Shown: positions 19,714 to 29,509, counted from the first letter of the stretch. The stretch is 64,000 bases of DNA from Flavobacterium davisii (GCF_019565505.1 NZ_CP067378.1:2232001-2296000); one strand, 5' to 3'. Translations and numbers: made by a program. Notes: generated by a model not told the origin, from the sequence alone.

Positions 19714-21086
19714 AGCCGTACGAATCGAACATAGTATATGTAAAAAATTATGCAGAAATCGATGCAAAACCTTTATTTTTGCATAAGGATTACCTAGGTA
19801 CTATACTAGCGATAACGGATGAAAAAGGGAAATTAGTAGAAGAACGCTATTTTGATGCTTGGGGGAATTTGACGCATGGCAGTATGCAGGTATTGGATAG
19901 AGGGTATACTAGCCATGAACATTTGCAAGATGTAGGGCTGATACACATGAACGGGAGGTTGTATGACCCGATGTTGCGCCGTTTTTTAAATGCCGACGAG
20001 AACATACAAGATCCTACCAATACCCAATGTTATAATAAGTATGGTTATGTAATGAATAACCCGCTTATGTTTAATGATCCTAGTGGAGAATATGGAATTG
20101 CTATTACTATTACTATAGGTGTTATAGTAGCAGCATTAACTTATACTGCAAATGTTTACTTTAAGTATGGAAATCTTAAATATTGGAACATTTATGAAGC
20201 ACATGAAGCAATGTTTTGGGGTGCAGTTAGTGCAGCAGCTACTTATGGTGTTGGTACATTATTTAGTGCAGGAGGTACAATAGTAAATACAATTGGTGAA
20301 GTTTGGTCAGTTGCTGCGCAAGCAGCTGCACATGGAATTGTTCAAGGTGTTTTATCAAGTGTTCAAGGTGGTAATTTTTGGAGTGCAGCCTTGAGTGGTG
20401 CTTTTGGAAGTTTAGGCGCTAGTGCTTTTGGAGCTATTGGAGGTGATTTTGCTAAAAGCACCGTAGGAACTATTACCTTTGGAGCGATTAGCGGTGGTGT
20501 AGGCGCCGAACTTAGTGGAGGTAATTTCTGGCAAGGGGTTGTCATTGGAGGTATGGTTGCTGGACTCAATCACGCTGCTCACGCAATGATAAAACCCAAA
20601 ACAACTTTAACAGAAGCAGATATTAAAAAAATATATGACGCTTACCCATCGGGTGACACATCTGATCCTAATTTTGTCCATAGAGATGATGTTTACAAAA
20701 ATATTGGAGGAGATATTTATAACGATTACCTACTTCATGGTTATGATAGTAATGGCAATCCAAATCCAGCTTATGCAAACACCTGCGCTTTAAGATTAAG
20801 TACCGCTTTAAATAAGTCAGGTTATACTATTCCTAAAACTAACGGTACTTTTAGTGGAGCTAATAAATTGAATTATTTTTATAAGGTTGATAAAATTCAA
20901 GTATATCTTTCAAAAATATATAATTTCTCACAAGCAAGTTTGGGAATGCAAATTCAAAATTCAATAATTATACAGAAGAATTGTGGTTGGAGTGATGCTA
21001 CAGGACACGTAGATGTTCTATACGGTGGTAGAGCAGGATCTCATTTTTATCAAGAATGCACAACTACATTTTACTCATCAAAATAA
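19713..21086 (+). CDS. Orphan Rhs tip carrying a Tae4-family peptidoglycan amidase
   Basis: From 19713 to about 20580 the sequence is almost identical to 13451-14320 of the main Rhs gene (core plus hydrophobic linker). It then switches to a different toxin of about 165 residues. That toxin has ANTCALRLSTALNKSGYTIP and SDATGHVDVLYGG, the Cys- and His-containing motifs of Tae4 amidases, which cleave peptidoglycan peptides in the periplasm of target cells. A Tai4-like immunity gene follows by 7 bases. No start codon or ribosome site belongs to the tip itself, so it looks like a stored cassette. Tae4 as an Rhs tip links this locus to T6SS-type warfare. Confidence 0.82.
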   Translation, partial: KPYESNIVYVKNYAEIDAKPLFLHKDYLGTILAITDEKGKLVEERYFDAWGNLTHGSMQVLDRGYTSHEHLQDVGLIHMNGRLYDPMLRRFLNADENIQDPTNTQCYNKYGYVMNNPLMFNDPSGEYGIAITITIGVIVAALTYTANVYFKYGNLKYWNIYEAHEAMFWGAVSAAATYGVGTLFSAGGTIVNTIGEVWSVAAQAAAHGIVQGVLSSVQGGNFWSAALSGAFGSLGASAFGAIGGDFAKSTVGTITFGAISGGVGAELSGGNFWQGVVIGGMVAGLNHAAHAMIKPKTTLTEADIKKIYDAYPSGDTSDPNFVHRDDVYKNIGGDIYNDYLLHGYDSNGNPNPAYANTCALRLSTALNKSGYTIPKTNGTFSGANKLNYFYKVDKIQVYLSKIYNFSQASLGMQIQNSIIIQKNCGWSDATGHVDVLYGGRAGSHFYQECTTTFYSSK

Positions 21087-21093
21087 ATTAGAT

Positions 21094-21464
21094 ATGAAGG
21101 CTATACATATAATTCTAGTAATTTGTTTGACAAAATGTTCATCTCAAACAAAAAATAACAAATTAGAAAATGAACTTCTTAAAGTTAAAAACCAAGCGTT
21201 TTGTGATTGTTATTACGAAGCAACAAAAAATGAATCTATTAAATATAAAGATGGTTCTAGTTATGTTCAAATAATAAACTTAAAAGAAGAGTATATTTTT
21301 GGAAATGAAAATTATAGAAAAATGATAAGCGATTGGCTTAAAAAGATTATAAATCATATGATTTAAATAATAATTTGTATATGATGAAATGTTTGGATTT
21401 TTATAATAGTAAAGAATTAGAGAAGTTTATTGATTCTATAAGAAAAAATGAATACAGACAGTAG
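21094..21464 (+). CDS. Tai4-like immunity lipoprotein, frameshifted
   Basis: It starts 7 bases after the Tae4 cassette stop. The product begins with a lipoprotein-like signal (MKAIHIILVICLTKCSSQ), which would place it in the periplasm where Tae4 acts. The middle has AFCDCYYEATKN. The first frame stops at 21366. One lost A near 21345 restores WLKKDYKSYDLNNNLYMMKC and the end ELEKFIDSIRKNEYRQ, stop at 21462-21464, about 123 aa. The paired Cys and the CLDFYNSKEL segment are like the Tai4 family; the pairing with Tae4 is the main support. Confidence 0.75.
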
Positions 21465-21471
21465 ATAAATT

Positions 21472-21510
21472 AAAGAGGCTGTCCAAAAGTAAGGACAACC
21501 TCTTTCTTAC
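21472..21510. terminator. Terminator at the end of the toxin locus
   Basis: AAAGAGGCTGTCC (21472-21484) pairs with GGACAACCTCTTT (21493-21505), with one mismatch. Flanking A and T runs suit use from both sides. A related half-hairpin (AAGAGGCTGTCC) occurs at 63858-63869. Confidence 0.7.
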
Positions 21511-21663
21511 TTTACATCTTGCAGTAAACCCGAAAGGGTGTCTTTGTGTTTTTTCTTAGTAGCGAAAGCATCAAGTATATTAAACAAGGTTTGTTTTTCT
21601 TCCTCTGATACCATTTTAGTTTTGAAATTACCTAAACCAAAACTCACTACAAAATACACAAAT
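21507..21663 (-). pseudogene. C-terminal remnant of a probable HTH (XRE-type) regulator
   Basis: About 50 codons on the minus strand end at TAA 21507-21509: GNFKTKMVSEEEKQTLFNIL, DAFATKKKHKDTLSGLLQDVK. A TGA closes the frame upstream. It is related to the remnant at 16539-16630. No DNA-binding domain is left. The rest of the gap up to 21767 shows nothing. Confidence 0.45.
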
Positions 21664-21767
21664 CAAAAGAGATTATACGAGATTATTACAGTAAATTGGA
21701 ACCTTAAATGGTGTTAATAGCTTTTTTGATTATTAAATCGTTTTAAATCAATTTGTTCTTATATTTG

Positions 21768-21798
21768 AAAAAGGCTCAGATTATAAAATCCAAGCCTT
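21768..21798 (-). terminator. Terminator of pruA
   Basis: On the minus strand AAGGCTTGGATT (21798-21787) and AATCTGAGCCTT (21782-21771) form a stem with one mismatch, followed by TTTTTC. It lies about 130 bases after the pruA stop. The sequence between holds no gene. Confidence 0.65.
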
Positions 21799-21927
21799 AA
21801 CTTTTTAACTTACTCACCTTGTGAGATAGTCTCTAGTTTTAATGATCTGATTTGTTCTAGTACTGAAGTACTAAACTAATCATTGAGTTGCTGCTACTTT
21901 TCGGATAGCTGTTTCTTTTATATTGAA

Positions 21928-23553
21928 TTATCCTAAGAACGGATATCTATAATCTACTGGTGTTACAAAGGTTTCCTTGATAGTTCTAGGAGAAACCCAA
22001 CGTAATAAGTTTTGAGCAGAACCTGCTTTATCATTGGTTCCAGAAGCTCTAGCTCCTCCAAATGGCTGCATTCCTACTACTGCACCTGTTGGTTTATCAT
22101 TAATATAAAAGTTACCAGCACAGTTTTGTAATGCTATGGTAGCTTCTTCAATAGCATAACGACAACCGCTAAATACCGCTCCTGTTAGGGCATATTCGGA
22201 AGTGCCATCTATTAATTGTAACGTTTCAGCCCAAGTAGAGTCTTCGTATACATAAATAGTTAATACTGGTCCGAATAATTCGGTTTCCATAGTGGCATAT
22301 TTAGGATTTGTTGTTAGAATGACTGTTGGTTCTACAAAGTATCCTTTTGATTTGTCATATCCCCCGCCAAAAATAATTTCAGCATCAGCATCAGCTTTAG
22401 CTTGATCAATATATTGAGCTAATTTATCAAATGATCCTTCGTGGATAACAGCTGTTACAAAGTTGGAGAAATCTTCTGGCGAACCTTGTTTAAAAGTAGC
22501 TAATTCTTTTCCCATTTCTTCTTTAATAGCAGGCCATAATGAAGAAGGAAAATAGGCTCTTGATGCTGCTGAACATTTTTGTCCTTGGAATTCAAATGCA
22601 CCACGAATTGTATTGGCTACTACTTGTTTTACATTGGCTGAAGGATGCGCTAGGACAAAATCTTTACCGCCTGTTTCTCCTACAATTCTTGGATACGTTT
22701 TGTAGGAGTGAATATTTTCTCCAATTTTTTTCCATAATTCTTTGAAGATAAAAGTAGAACCTGTGTAATGAATACCAGCAAAATGAGGAGAAGCTAATAT
22801 TGTATCAGTTACCATTACAGGGTCACCAAAAATTACATTGATAACACCATCTGGGACTCCAGCTTCTTTAAATACATCAATGATTACTTTTGCAGAAAAT
22901 ACTTGGCTATCTGATGGTTTCCAAACAACAACGTTCCCCATTAGAGCGGCACTTGCAGGTAAATTAGCTGCAATGGCTGTAAAATTAAAAGGAGTAACAG
23001 CATATACAAATCCTTCTAATGGGCGGTATTCTACTCGGTTCCATACAGATGAATCAGAAGCAGGTTGGTCTTTATAAATCTGTGTCATAAACTCTACGTT
23101 ATAACGTAAAAAGTCTATTAATTCACAAGCGGCATCTATTTCAGCTTGATGAATTGTTTTTGATTGCGCAATCATAGTGGCTGCATTAATTTTTGCACGG
23201 TAAGGACCTGCAATTAATTCAGCTGCTTTTAAAAAGATCGCTGCTCTTTGTTCCCATGCCATATTAGCCCATTTTGTACGGCTTTCTAAAGCATTGTCAA
23301 TAGCTTTTTGTACGTGCTCTTTTGTTGCTAAATGATAGGTTCCTACTACATGTTGATGATCATGTGGTGGGGTCATATTACGTGTATTACCTGTACGAAT
23401 TTCTTCACTACCGATATATAGAGGAACCTCTACTTTTGAATTCCACATTTCTTGATAAGCAGCTAATACAGCCGCTTTTTCTGGAGAATTTGGAGCGTAC
23501 GATTTTACGGGCTCATTAACCGCTTTTGGTACGTTAAAAAATCCTTTAAGCAT
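21928..23553 (-). CDS. pruA: L-glutamate gamma-semialdehyde (1-pyrroline-5-carboxylate) dehydrogenase
   Basis: This NAD-dependent aldehyde dehydrogenase makes glutamate in proline breakdown. The intact 541-aa product has the aldehyde dehydrogenase landmarks: VVWKPSDSQVFSAK (cofactor pocket), GSTFIFKELWKKIG, the active-site Glu in GETGGKDFVLAHPSANV, the nucleophile Cys in FQGQKCSAASRAYFPSS, and ELFGPVLTIYVYED. The length is normal for the single-domain Bacteroidota form. It starts with ATG at 23553, 125 bases after apaG on the same strand, with a terminator between them. It is one of the intact genes in the window. Confidence 0.95.
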   Translation of the reverse strand: MLKGFFNVPKAVNEPVKSYAPNSPEKAAVLAAYQEMWNSKVEVPLYIGSEEIRTGNTRNMTPPHDHQHVVGTYHLATKEHVQKAIDNALESRTKWANMAWEQRAAIFLKAAELIAGPYRAKINAATMIAQSKTIHQAEIDAACELIDFLRYNVEFMTQIYKDQPASDSSVWNRVEYRPLEGFVYAVTPFNFTAIAANLPASAALMGNVVVWKPSDSQVFSAKVIIDVFKEAGVPDGVINVIFGDPVMVTDTILASPHFAGIHYTGSTFIFKELWKKIGENIHSYKTYPRIVGETGGKDFVLAHPSANVKQVVANTIRGAFEFQGQKCSAASRAYFPSSLWPAIKEEMGKELATFKQGSPEDFSNFVTAVIHEGSFDKLAQYIDQAKADADAEIIFGGGYDKSKGYFVEPTVILTTNPKYATMETELFGPVLTIYVYEDSTWAETLQLIDGTSEYALTGAVFSGCRYAIEEATIALQNCAGNFYINDKPTGAVVGMQPFGGARASGTNDKAGSAQNLLRWVSPRTIKETFVTPVDYRYPFLG

Positions 23554-23608
23554 TGTATTTTTATTTAAATTATACGTTCATTTTTTTATTAACTTTAACA
23601 AAAGTACA

Positions 23609-23633
23609 AAATGCCTTTTAAAAAAGGCATCCT
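23609..23633 (-). terminator. Terminator after apaG
   Basis: ATGCCTTTT (23611-23619) and AAAAGGCAT (23622-23630) are perfectly complementary. On the minus strand a TTTTGT run follows. It separates apaG from pruA. Confidence 0.75.
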
Positions 23634-23678
23634 CTAACATCTTTTTTAGATTTTGTGAAATTAATAATGGCTACCCGG

Positions 23679-24065
23679 TTAACTTAATGCAAAAGGGGCA
23701 TTTAAATAAAAAATAGGGATGGCAACGTTAAATTTTTTTGTAGTAGCAAAGTTAATCATTGTAAAATATCCTGTCATACTACCATGTGGCGAAGAAAGTA
23801 AACAACCAGAATTATACCGATACTTTTCTCCGGACTTTAAGATTGGTTTTTCTCCTACGACTCCTTCTCCTTCTACTGTTTCTTGATCATTAAGAGCATC
23901 ATATATATCCCAATGACGTGACAAAAGCTGTACCTGATCTTTACTGTGATTTTCAATGGTAATATGATATGAAAATGCAAAATGTACCGATTGATTCTTG
24001 AAGTAGGTTCCCTCAAAAACTGTTTCTACCGAAATTTTGATTCCTTTTGTAACTTGCGTAACCAT
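23679..24065 (-). CDS. apaG: ApaG domain protein
   Basis: The 128-aa product covers the whole ApaG fold, an immunoglobulin-like domain. Segments include KISVETVFEGTYFKNQSVHFAFSYHITIEN (residues about 8-37), LLSRHWDIYDA, VVGEKPILKSGEKYRYNSGC and the Gly-rich GSMTGYFTM. In other bacteria ApaG is linked to divalent cation efflux and Ap4A metabolism; its biochemical role is unclear. It lies 69 bases after the T9SS plug gene on the same strand. Confidence 0.93.
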   Translation of the reverse strand: MVTQVTKGIKISVETVFEGTYFKNQSVHFAFSYHITIENHSKDQVQLLSRHWDIYDALNDQETVEGEGVVGEKPILKSGEKYRYNSGCLLSSPHGSMTGYFTMINFATTKKFNVAIPIFYLNAPFALS

Positions 24066-24134
24066 TTTACCTTTTATTGAAAGTACAAATTTAGCGAAAA
24101 ATAAAACTATTTTTGTTTTTAATATTTATTAAAT

Positions 24135-25382
24135 TTAATTTGTTATATTTTGTGAGTTAGCTTCTCCTATTCCTATTATACGATCAAAACGTTCACCATT
24201 AGCTCTATAGTATACAAAAACGTGGTATTTATTTTCTGTTTGATAATAATTTCCATCAATTGCATTTTGGTAATCTATTTGATTTTTTGAATTTACTAAG
24301 GTATAGTTATAATTTATAAAGCCTTGTTTAATCATAATGGCCTTTTCATAAATTCCTTTGCTCGTATTATAATCCATTTTATTTTCATCTGTCATTTGAT
24401 AATTATTAAACAAACCTGTTACATAAATAGCTTGATCTTTTGGGTAATTAGGGGCAAATAAGGAAAAATAAACCCAAGTATAATCTGTTTCTACATCATT
24501 GTTATCTCGTGCAAAAATATTTCTATTTTGAAATAGTCCATTAATATCAGGAAAAAAGGTATATCCTTTGTCTTTTCTAACCTCATTGGTGTATAATAAA
24601 GTCTTATATAATCCTGAATTAGATTCAACTTTTGCAATGTTATTGGTAGGCGTTTTTATATCTTTATTATCGTAGTAGTAATATTCGTTTCCAGCCCAAA
24701 ATTGTGTTTCTGTGTTGTAACGATAAATCAGATCATTGCCAATAGTATATTGAGGTTTAATATTATATTTGGCGGTATTCCATCTGCCGTTTTGAAAAAG
24801 AGCAATTTTTATATTTTGTAGTGGATTTTGAAAAAGGATATTTTTAGATTTTACGGTAAACTCGATGTTATGTTTTTCTGTAATATCAACCAGATTTCTG
24901 GAACGTTTGATTTGAATGGGAACTTCAATGCCATTTTCATAAATTATGAATTTTCTTGAAAATACGATTTCTTTATTTTTGTTTAAAATAGTTAATATGT
25001 AATTTCCACTCTTGATTATTTGACAAAAACTATTAGGAAAACTCAACCGATAATGCGAGTATCCTTGCAGGGTATTGAACGAGTTTTGATAATCTTGAAT
25101 TCGTTGGTTGTCATTTCCGTTTAAATATTCATTTCTAGTTAAGTCAGATACAGTCCAATCATAATTACAATGGGTTAATGTGAAGTAATAATCTTCTTCG
25201 GTTCCATATAGATCATCAAAACTAAATTCAAAACTTTCCCTTATTTGAAAAAAAGGAAATACAACATTAGTAGCTTGTTTGAATGCAATGTTTTTGATAT
25301 TGAATGGAGCTACATTTTCTACTAATTGAGATTGTGTAACAAAACTAAAAAGCAATAGTATGAAGATGTAATTTGATTTCAT
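24135..25382 (-). CDS. Type IX secretion system plug protein (DUF5103 family)
   Basis: The 415-aa product has a signal peptide (MKSNYIFILLLFSFVTQSQ). It is a typical DUF5103 protein, with IRESFEFSFDDLYGTEEDYYF, THCNYDWTVSDLTRNEYLNG, GYSHYRLSFPNSF, and RFFPDINGLFQNR-like and DYTWVYFSLFAPNY segments. In Flavobacterium the plug protein of this family closes the SprA translocon channel in the outer membrane when substrate is absent. That fits the T9SS-sorted protein at 6030. The gene is intact. Its stop lies about 70 bases upstream of apaG. Confidence 0.87.
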   Translation of the reverse strand: MKSNYIFILLLFSFVTQSQLVENVAPFNIKNIAFKQATNVVFPFFQIRESFEFSFDDLYGTEEDYYFTLTHCNYDWTVSDLTRNEYLNGNDNQRIQDYQNSFNTLQGYSHYRLSFPNSFCQIIKSGNYILTILNKNKEIVFSRKFIIYENGIEVPIQIKRSRNLVDITEKHNIEFTVKSKNILFQNPLQNIKIALFQNGRWNTAKYNIKPQYTIGNDLIYRYNTETQFWAGNEYYYYDNKDIKTPTNNIAKVESNSGLYKTLLYTNEVRKDKGYTFFPDINGLFQNRNIFARDNNDVETDYTWVYFSLFAPNYPKDQAIYVTGLFNNYQMTDENKMDYNTSKGIYEKAIMIKQGFINYNYTLVNSKNQIDYQNAIDGNYYQTENKYHVFVYYRANGERFDRIIGIGEANSQNITN

Positions 25383-25462
25383 GACTTAACGGTTTGATTA
25401 AAACTATTCTTACTTGCTAATTAAAAAACTAAATTACTATTTTAAACCGATTATTAACGAAT

Positions 25463-28341
25463 TTATTGTAATAGATAGGCTAAATTTTCGGTTACTGATT
25501 CAGGAATTGTACTTTCATCAATAATACGATCTGACAACTCTTTTTTGTTTTGTTGAAGTTGTAAGATTTTTTCTTCGATGGTGTTTTGAGTGATAAAACG
25601 AATCACGTTTACTTTATTTTCTTGTCCAATTCTATGCGCTCTTGCTATGGCTTGTTTTTCTGCAAAAGGATTCCACCAAGGATCGAGTAAGATAATATAA
25701 GAAGCTTTTGTTAAATTAAGACCTACGCCGCCTGCTTTTAAGGATATGAAAAAGAATAAAGTTTCTTCATCTGTTTGAAATTGTTTTACATAGCTTTCTC
25801 TTTCTTCTGCTGGGGTATTTCCGGTTAGGGAACAAAAACGGATGTTATTTTGAAGAGACCAATCTTCGTAAATGGCCAAATGACTGACAAACGAGCTGAA
25901 AATTAAAGTTTTACTTTTTGCTTTTGCTAACGTTTCTAAATACCCTGTTACATCATAAAATTTTCCTGACGCCATTTTAAAACTAGGATCAACTAATTTA
26001 GGATGATTACTCCACTGGCGTAACTTCATTAAAACATTCAGTATGTGTAGCATAGAAGGAGCATCTTCTAATTTAAGAAGGTAGTTACGGGCTTTTGATT
26101 TTTCTTCTTCGTATTGTTTTTCTTGTTCTTCATCCATCTGACAATACATTACTTGCTCAATTAAATCGGGAAGGTCTTTTAAGACTTCTGTTTTGGTTCT
26201 TCTCAATATATAAGGATTGATTATATTTTTGAGTTCTTCTATTTTACTTTCGTCTTTGTATTTTTCAATGGGTTTTTTGAAATATTGATCAAAAAGGCAA
26301 ATTCTCCTAATATAGAGGGATTAATAAATTGCATTTGTGACCATAAATCAGCTAATGAATTTTCAATAGGCGTACCACTTAACGAAATTTTATGTGTTGC
26401 TTGTATTTGGGTTAAAGTTTTAAATATTTTAGAGTTTCGATTTTTTATTTGTTGGCTTTCATCTACTATCAGATAATGAAAAGGTATTTTTTCTAATAAC
26501 GAGCTGTCTCTACTTAAAACAGAAAAACTGGTAAAAACAAGATCATAATAGCTTAATTTTTTGGTCAATAGTTTTCGATCTGCTCCTACATATTTTATAC
26601 ATTTAAAGTGAGGTGCAAATTTTTTTGTTTCATCATACCAATTAAAGACAAGTGAAGAGGGAACGACAACTAATGCTTTTAAGGGAGGAATTTCTTGTGT
26701 TTCTGAATCAGTGAAAAGTTCTAATTCTTTGCTTTTCGGTACTTGTGTTGGTTCATTTTCTTGAACTGCAATAAGTAATGCTAAAGTTTGCAAGGTTTTT
26801 CCTAATCCCATATCGTCCGCCAGACAAGCTCCTACGCCATTTGCATAATGATTTAAAAGCCATTGTACACCTTGGCTTTGATAAGGTCGCAAAGTAGCCT
26901 TTAGCAAAATGGAGGGGGTATAAATCAAGTTTTTTTTGGAAATATTTTCTGTTTCTAAAATAACTTCTTCTAAATTTAGATTTTGAAAATGACTTTTAGG
27001 TAAACTAATTCTTCCGTCTGTTTGTTTTGTTCCAAACTTAGCTAAATTAGCATAGCGTTTCATCCACTCATTGGGAATAATAAAGTAGGTGTCATCTGGA
27101 AGTAAGAACCATTGATTTTCATTTTTAATATTAGGCACTATATCTGAAAAAGGGAAATTATAATTTCCGCAGGAAATGGTCATTTTTAAATCAAACCAAT
27201 CTGTTTGCTCAGTACTTTGTAAAGAAAGTGTTGTTTTGTTGGTTTTTATTTTTTTATGATCAATTAAAAATTCATCTAAAAGAAAACCTGCTGTTTGTAA
27301 ATCCTCTATATGTTGTAAAACAAATTCTATACTAGCTAATTCATTTGATGAATGAGTTATAGAAAAGTTTCCATCTCTGTTTTTTTTTAAATCCAAAATT
27401 AATTAATTTTTTTCTATGGTTAATTCTTTTTCTAGATCTCTTTTGTATTGGATAACTTTTACGGTATCATCTTCTTCAAAGGCTATAGTAGCGTGTTGTT
27501 TTTTATCCATATTGGATGAAAAAGTATATCCTTTGTAGTTAAAAAGTATTTGAATGAAAAATTGTTGACTCAAAAAATCATGGATTCCTTTTATGTTGTA
27601 GGAAATGATTTCATTAAAGGACTGTATTTGAAACCCCTCTGTTTTAATGGGTACTTTTTTTATAATATCAGGAATGAATTTTTTAAAATATTCAGTTTCC
27701 ATTCGTTTTGGGATATGTACCGATTGGTTTTTTAGAAATGGTTTTAGCTTTAATCCGTCTATATCAGGAATTAAAATGACTTGTTTATCAAAAATAATCT
27801 GACAAGGGAATAGCGTTAGTATGTTTATAGGGTGTTGATTAGGATATATTGTTTTTTCGTTATCAGCTAGAGTGAGTGTATAAATGATTCCTTCTTCATT
27901 TTTAGCAAAATGCAAGTGCGCTGACATTGACTTGTTTGTATAATGTACCTGGTTTAAATAAAATTCTTTTTTTGAATTTAGGTTTATACTAAAGGGAATT
28001 TTTAAATCTTGAATGATGTTTAGAATCGCTCCTATTTTTCTGTTTAGGTATTCTTCTAAAATTTTTTTGACGGTCTTATCTTCTTTGAGTAAGTTTAGTG
28101 AAGTAACTTTTTTATTTTTTGTCAATTTTTTCAGAATATTTTCTGTTTTTAAATCTGTTATGAGAAGCTCTAATTTTTTTTCTTCTGAATTTAATTCTTT
28201 TGAAATACTTTTTAAAGTTTCTTTATTGGCTATTTTAAAAACATATAAGGGTAGTTGGTTGGTATTAACTAAATACAAAAACGGTATCCAACGTTCTTCT
28301 GTTTCATTCCATGATAAATCGAGTGCTAACGAAAAAGACAT
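25463..28341 (-). CDS. SNF2-family helicase (DEAD/DEAH box), interrupted
   Basis: Three frames together give about 959 aa, the usual size of the Bacteroidota SNF2 protein. The N-terminal 312 aa (28341-27403) form the variable region. The middle (27396-26239) has the helicase landmarks GVGACLADDMGLGKTLQTLA (Walker A), VVVPSSLVFNW, LIVDESQQIKNRNSK (DEAH-like box) and SLSGTPIENSL. The last part (26206-25463) has the second RecA-like lobe: LRRTKTEVLKDLP, FSSFVSHLAIYEDW, LKAGGVGLNLTKAS and DPWWNPFAEKQAIARAHRIGQ. The frame from 28341 stays open except for a TAA at 27403-27405, so a true stop or a substitution error is possible there. One lost T near 26303 splits the third part and restores GEFAFFDQYFKKPIEKYKDE. 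Confidence 0.9.
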
Positions 28342-28381
28342 TCTTTTCTTATTTATGATGTTATTTTATGCTACTATTTAA

Positions 28382-28423
28382 AAAGGAGGAACCTCATCAT
28401 TTTTAATAAGATTCCTCCTTTAG
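28382..28423 (-). terminator. Terminator after the methyltransferase gene
   Basis: AAAGGAGGAA (28382-28391) pairs perfectly with TTCCTCCTTT (28412-28421), with A and T runs on either side. It lies between the methyltransferase stop and the helicase start, both on the minus strand. Confidence 0.85.
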
Positions 28424-28441
28424 CTATTTTATTGTTTCTTT

Positions 28442-29212
28442 TTATTTAAGACAAACTGGAATAATTTCTCCTTTTGCTAAGCAATATTTTTCTATTAGTG
28501 AATTTCCTAATGTTTTAGTATAATCTATTTCTTTTACTGTAAAACCGATGCTTCTTAATTTGTCAAAATAATCTAATCCATATACACGTACATGATCGTA
28601 TTGTCCAAAAATTTTTGCTCGTTCTTTTGGATCGGTTATAGTATCATCTGTAAAAGTAGTTTGACGAGAATAGTCTTGTGGAATCTGAAAAATACCCATT
28701 CCTCCCGGTTTTAGTACGCGATATAATTCTTGCATGGCTTTTGTGTCATCTGGAATATGTTCTAAAACATGATTACAAAAAATAATGTCATACGAATTAT
28801 CTTGAAATGGAAGATTACATATATCTGCTTTTACATCAGCTAATGGCGAAAATAAATCGGTAGTAACGTATGTTATATTTTTCTGTTTTTTGAACCGTTT
28901 ATAGAACTCTTGTTCTGGAGCAAAATGCAGTACTTTTTTTATATCCTTAGCTGTAAAAAAATCGGTTTCATTTTGAAGATACAACCATAACAAACGGTGT
29001 CTTTCTAATGAAAGTGTACTTGGCGAAAGTACATTGTTACGCTGATTTCCGTATCCATAAGGCAAAAACATGCGAAAGCTTTTTCCATCAATTGGATCTA
29101 TAAATCGACTCCCTTTTAATAAAAAGGCTAGAATAGGGCGTACTATAAAACTAATTCTAATAAGAATTGGTCTTGGGATCACATTTAAAAAGAATTTAAA
29201 TATTTTTTTCAT
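28442..29212 (-). CDS. Class I SAM-dependent methyltransferase
   Basis: The 256-aa product has the Rossmann methyltransferase motifs VLHFAPEQEFYKRF and TYVTTDLFSPLADVKADICN (motifs I-II), YDIIFCNHVLEHIPDD (motif IV, typical for small-molecule and lipid/sugar methylases), and LYRVLKPGGMGIFQIPQDYS. The first 40 residues are hydrophobic and basic (FFLNVIPRPILIRISFIVRP), so it may sit at the membrane. The substrate is unknown. It lies in the same direction as the genes on both sides. The 297 bases to the map stop (29213-29509) contain nothing I can identify. Confidence 0.85.
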   Translation of the reverse strand: MKKIFKFFLNVIPRPILIRISFIVRPILAFLLKGSRFIDPIDGKSFRMFLPYGYGNQRNNVLSPSTLSLERHRLLWLYLQNETDFFTAKDIKKVLHFAPEQEFYKRFKKQKNITYVTTDLFSPLADVKADICNLPFQDNSYDIIFCNHVLEHIPDDTKAMQELYRVLKPGGMGIFQIPQDYSRQTTFTDDTITDPKERAKIFGQYDHVRVYGLDYFDKLRSIGFTVKEIDYTKTLGNSLIEKYCLAKGEIIPVCLK

Positions 29213-29509
29213 TTCTTTTCACAGCATTTCATAAAAACTGCACCATTTTACAGTTTTTTATGTGTAAATTTTTTATTTCTTTTAGATTTCAAATTCACCC
29301 ACATTTAAAAGAAGGTTTTTAATCTGAATAGGTTGATATTCGTTTATAACAAATATTGTATAAAAATTTTGAACATTTCAAATTTTCTAGATAACCTCTT
29401 GATTATTTCAACCAGTTGATTTTAAAAAATTTCCATTCTTTTCTTGAGAAGGCTTAATAGCTTCATTTTTATTTTAGAACTCTTCATTTACTCTGTTAAT
29501 TATCCGAAA

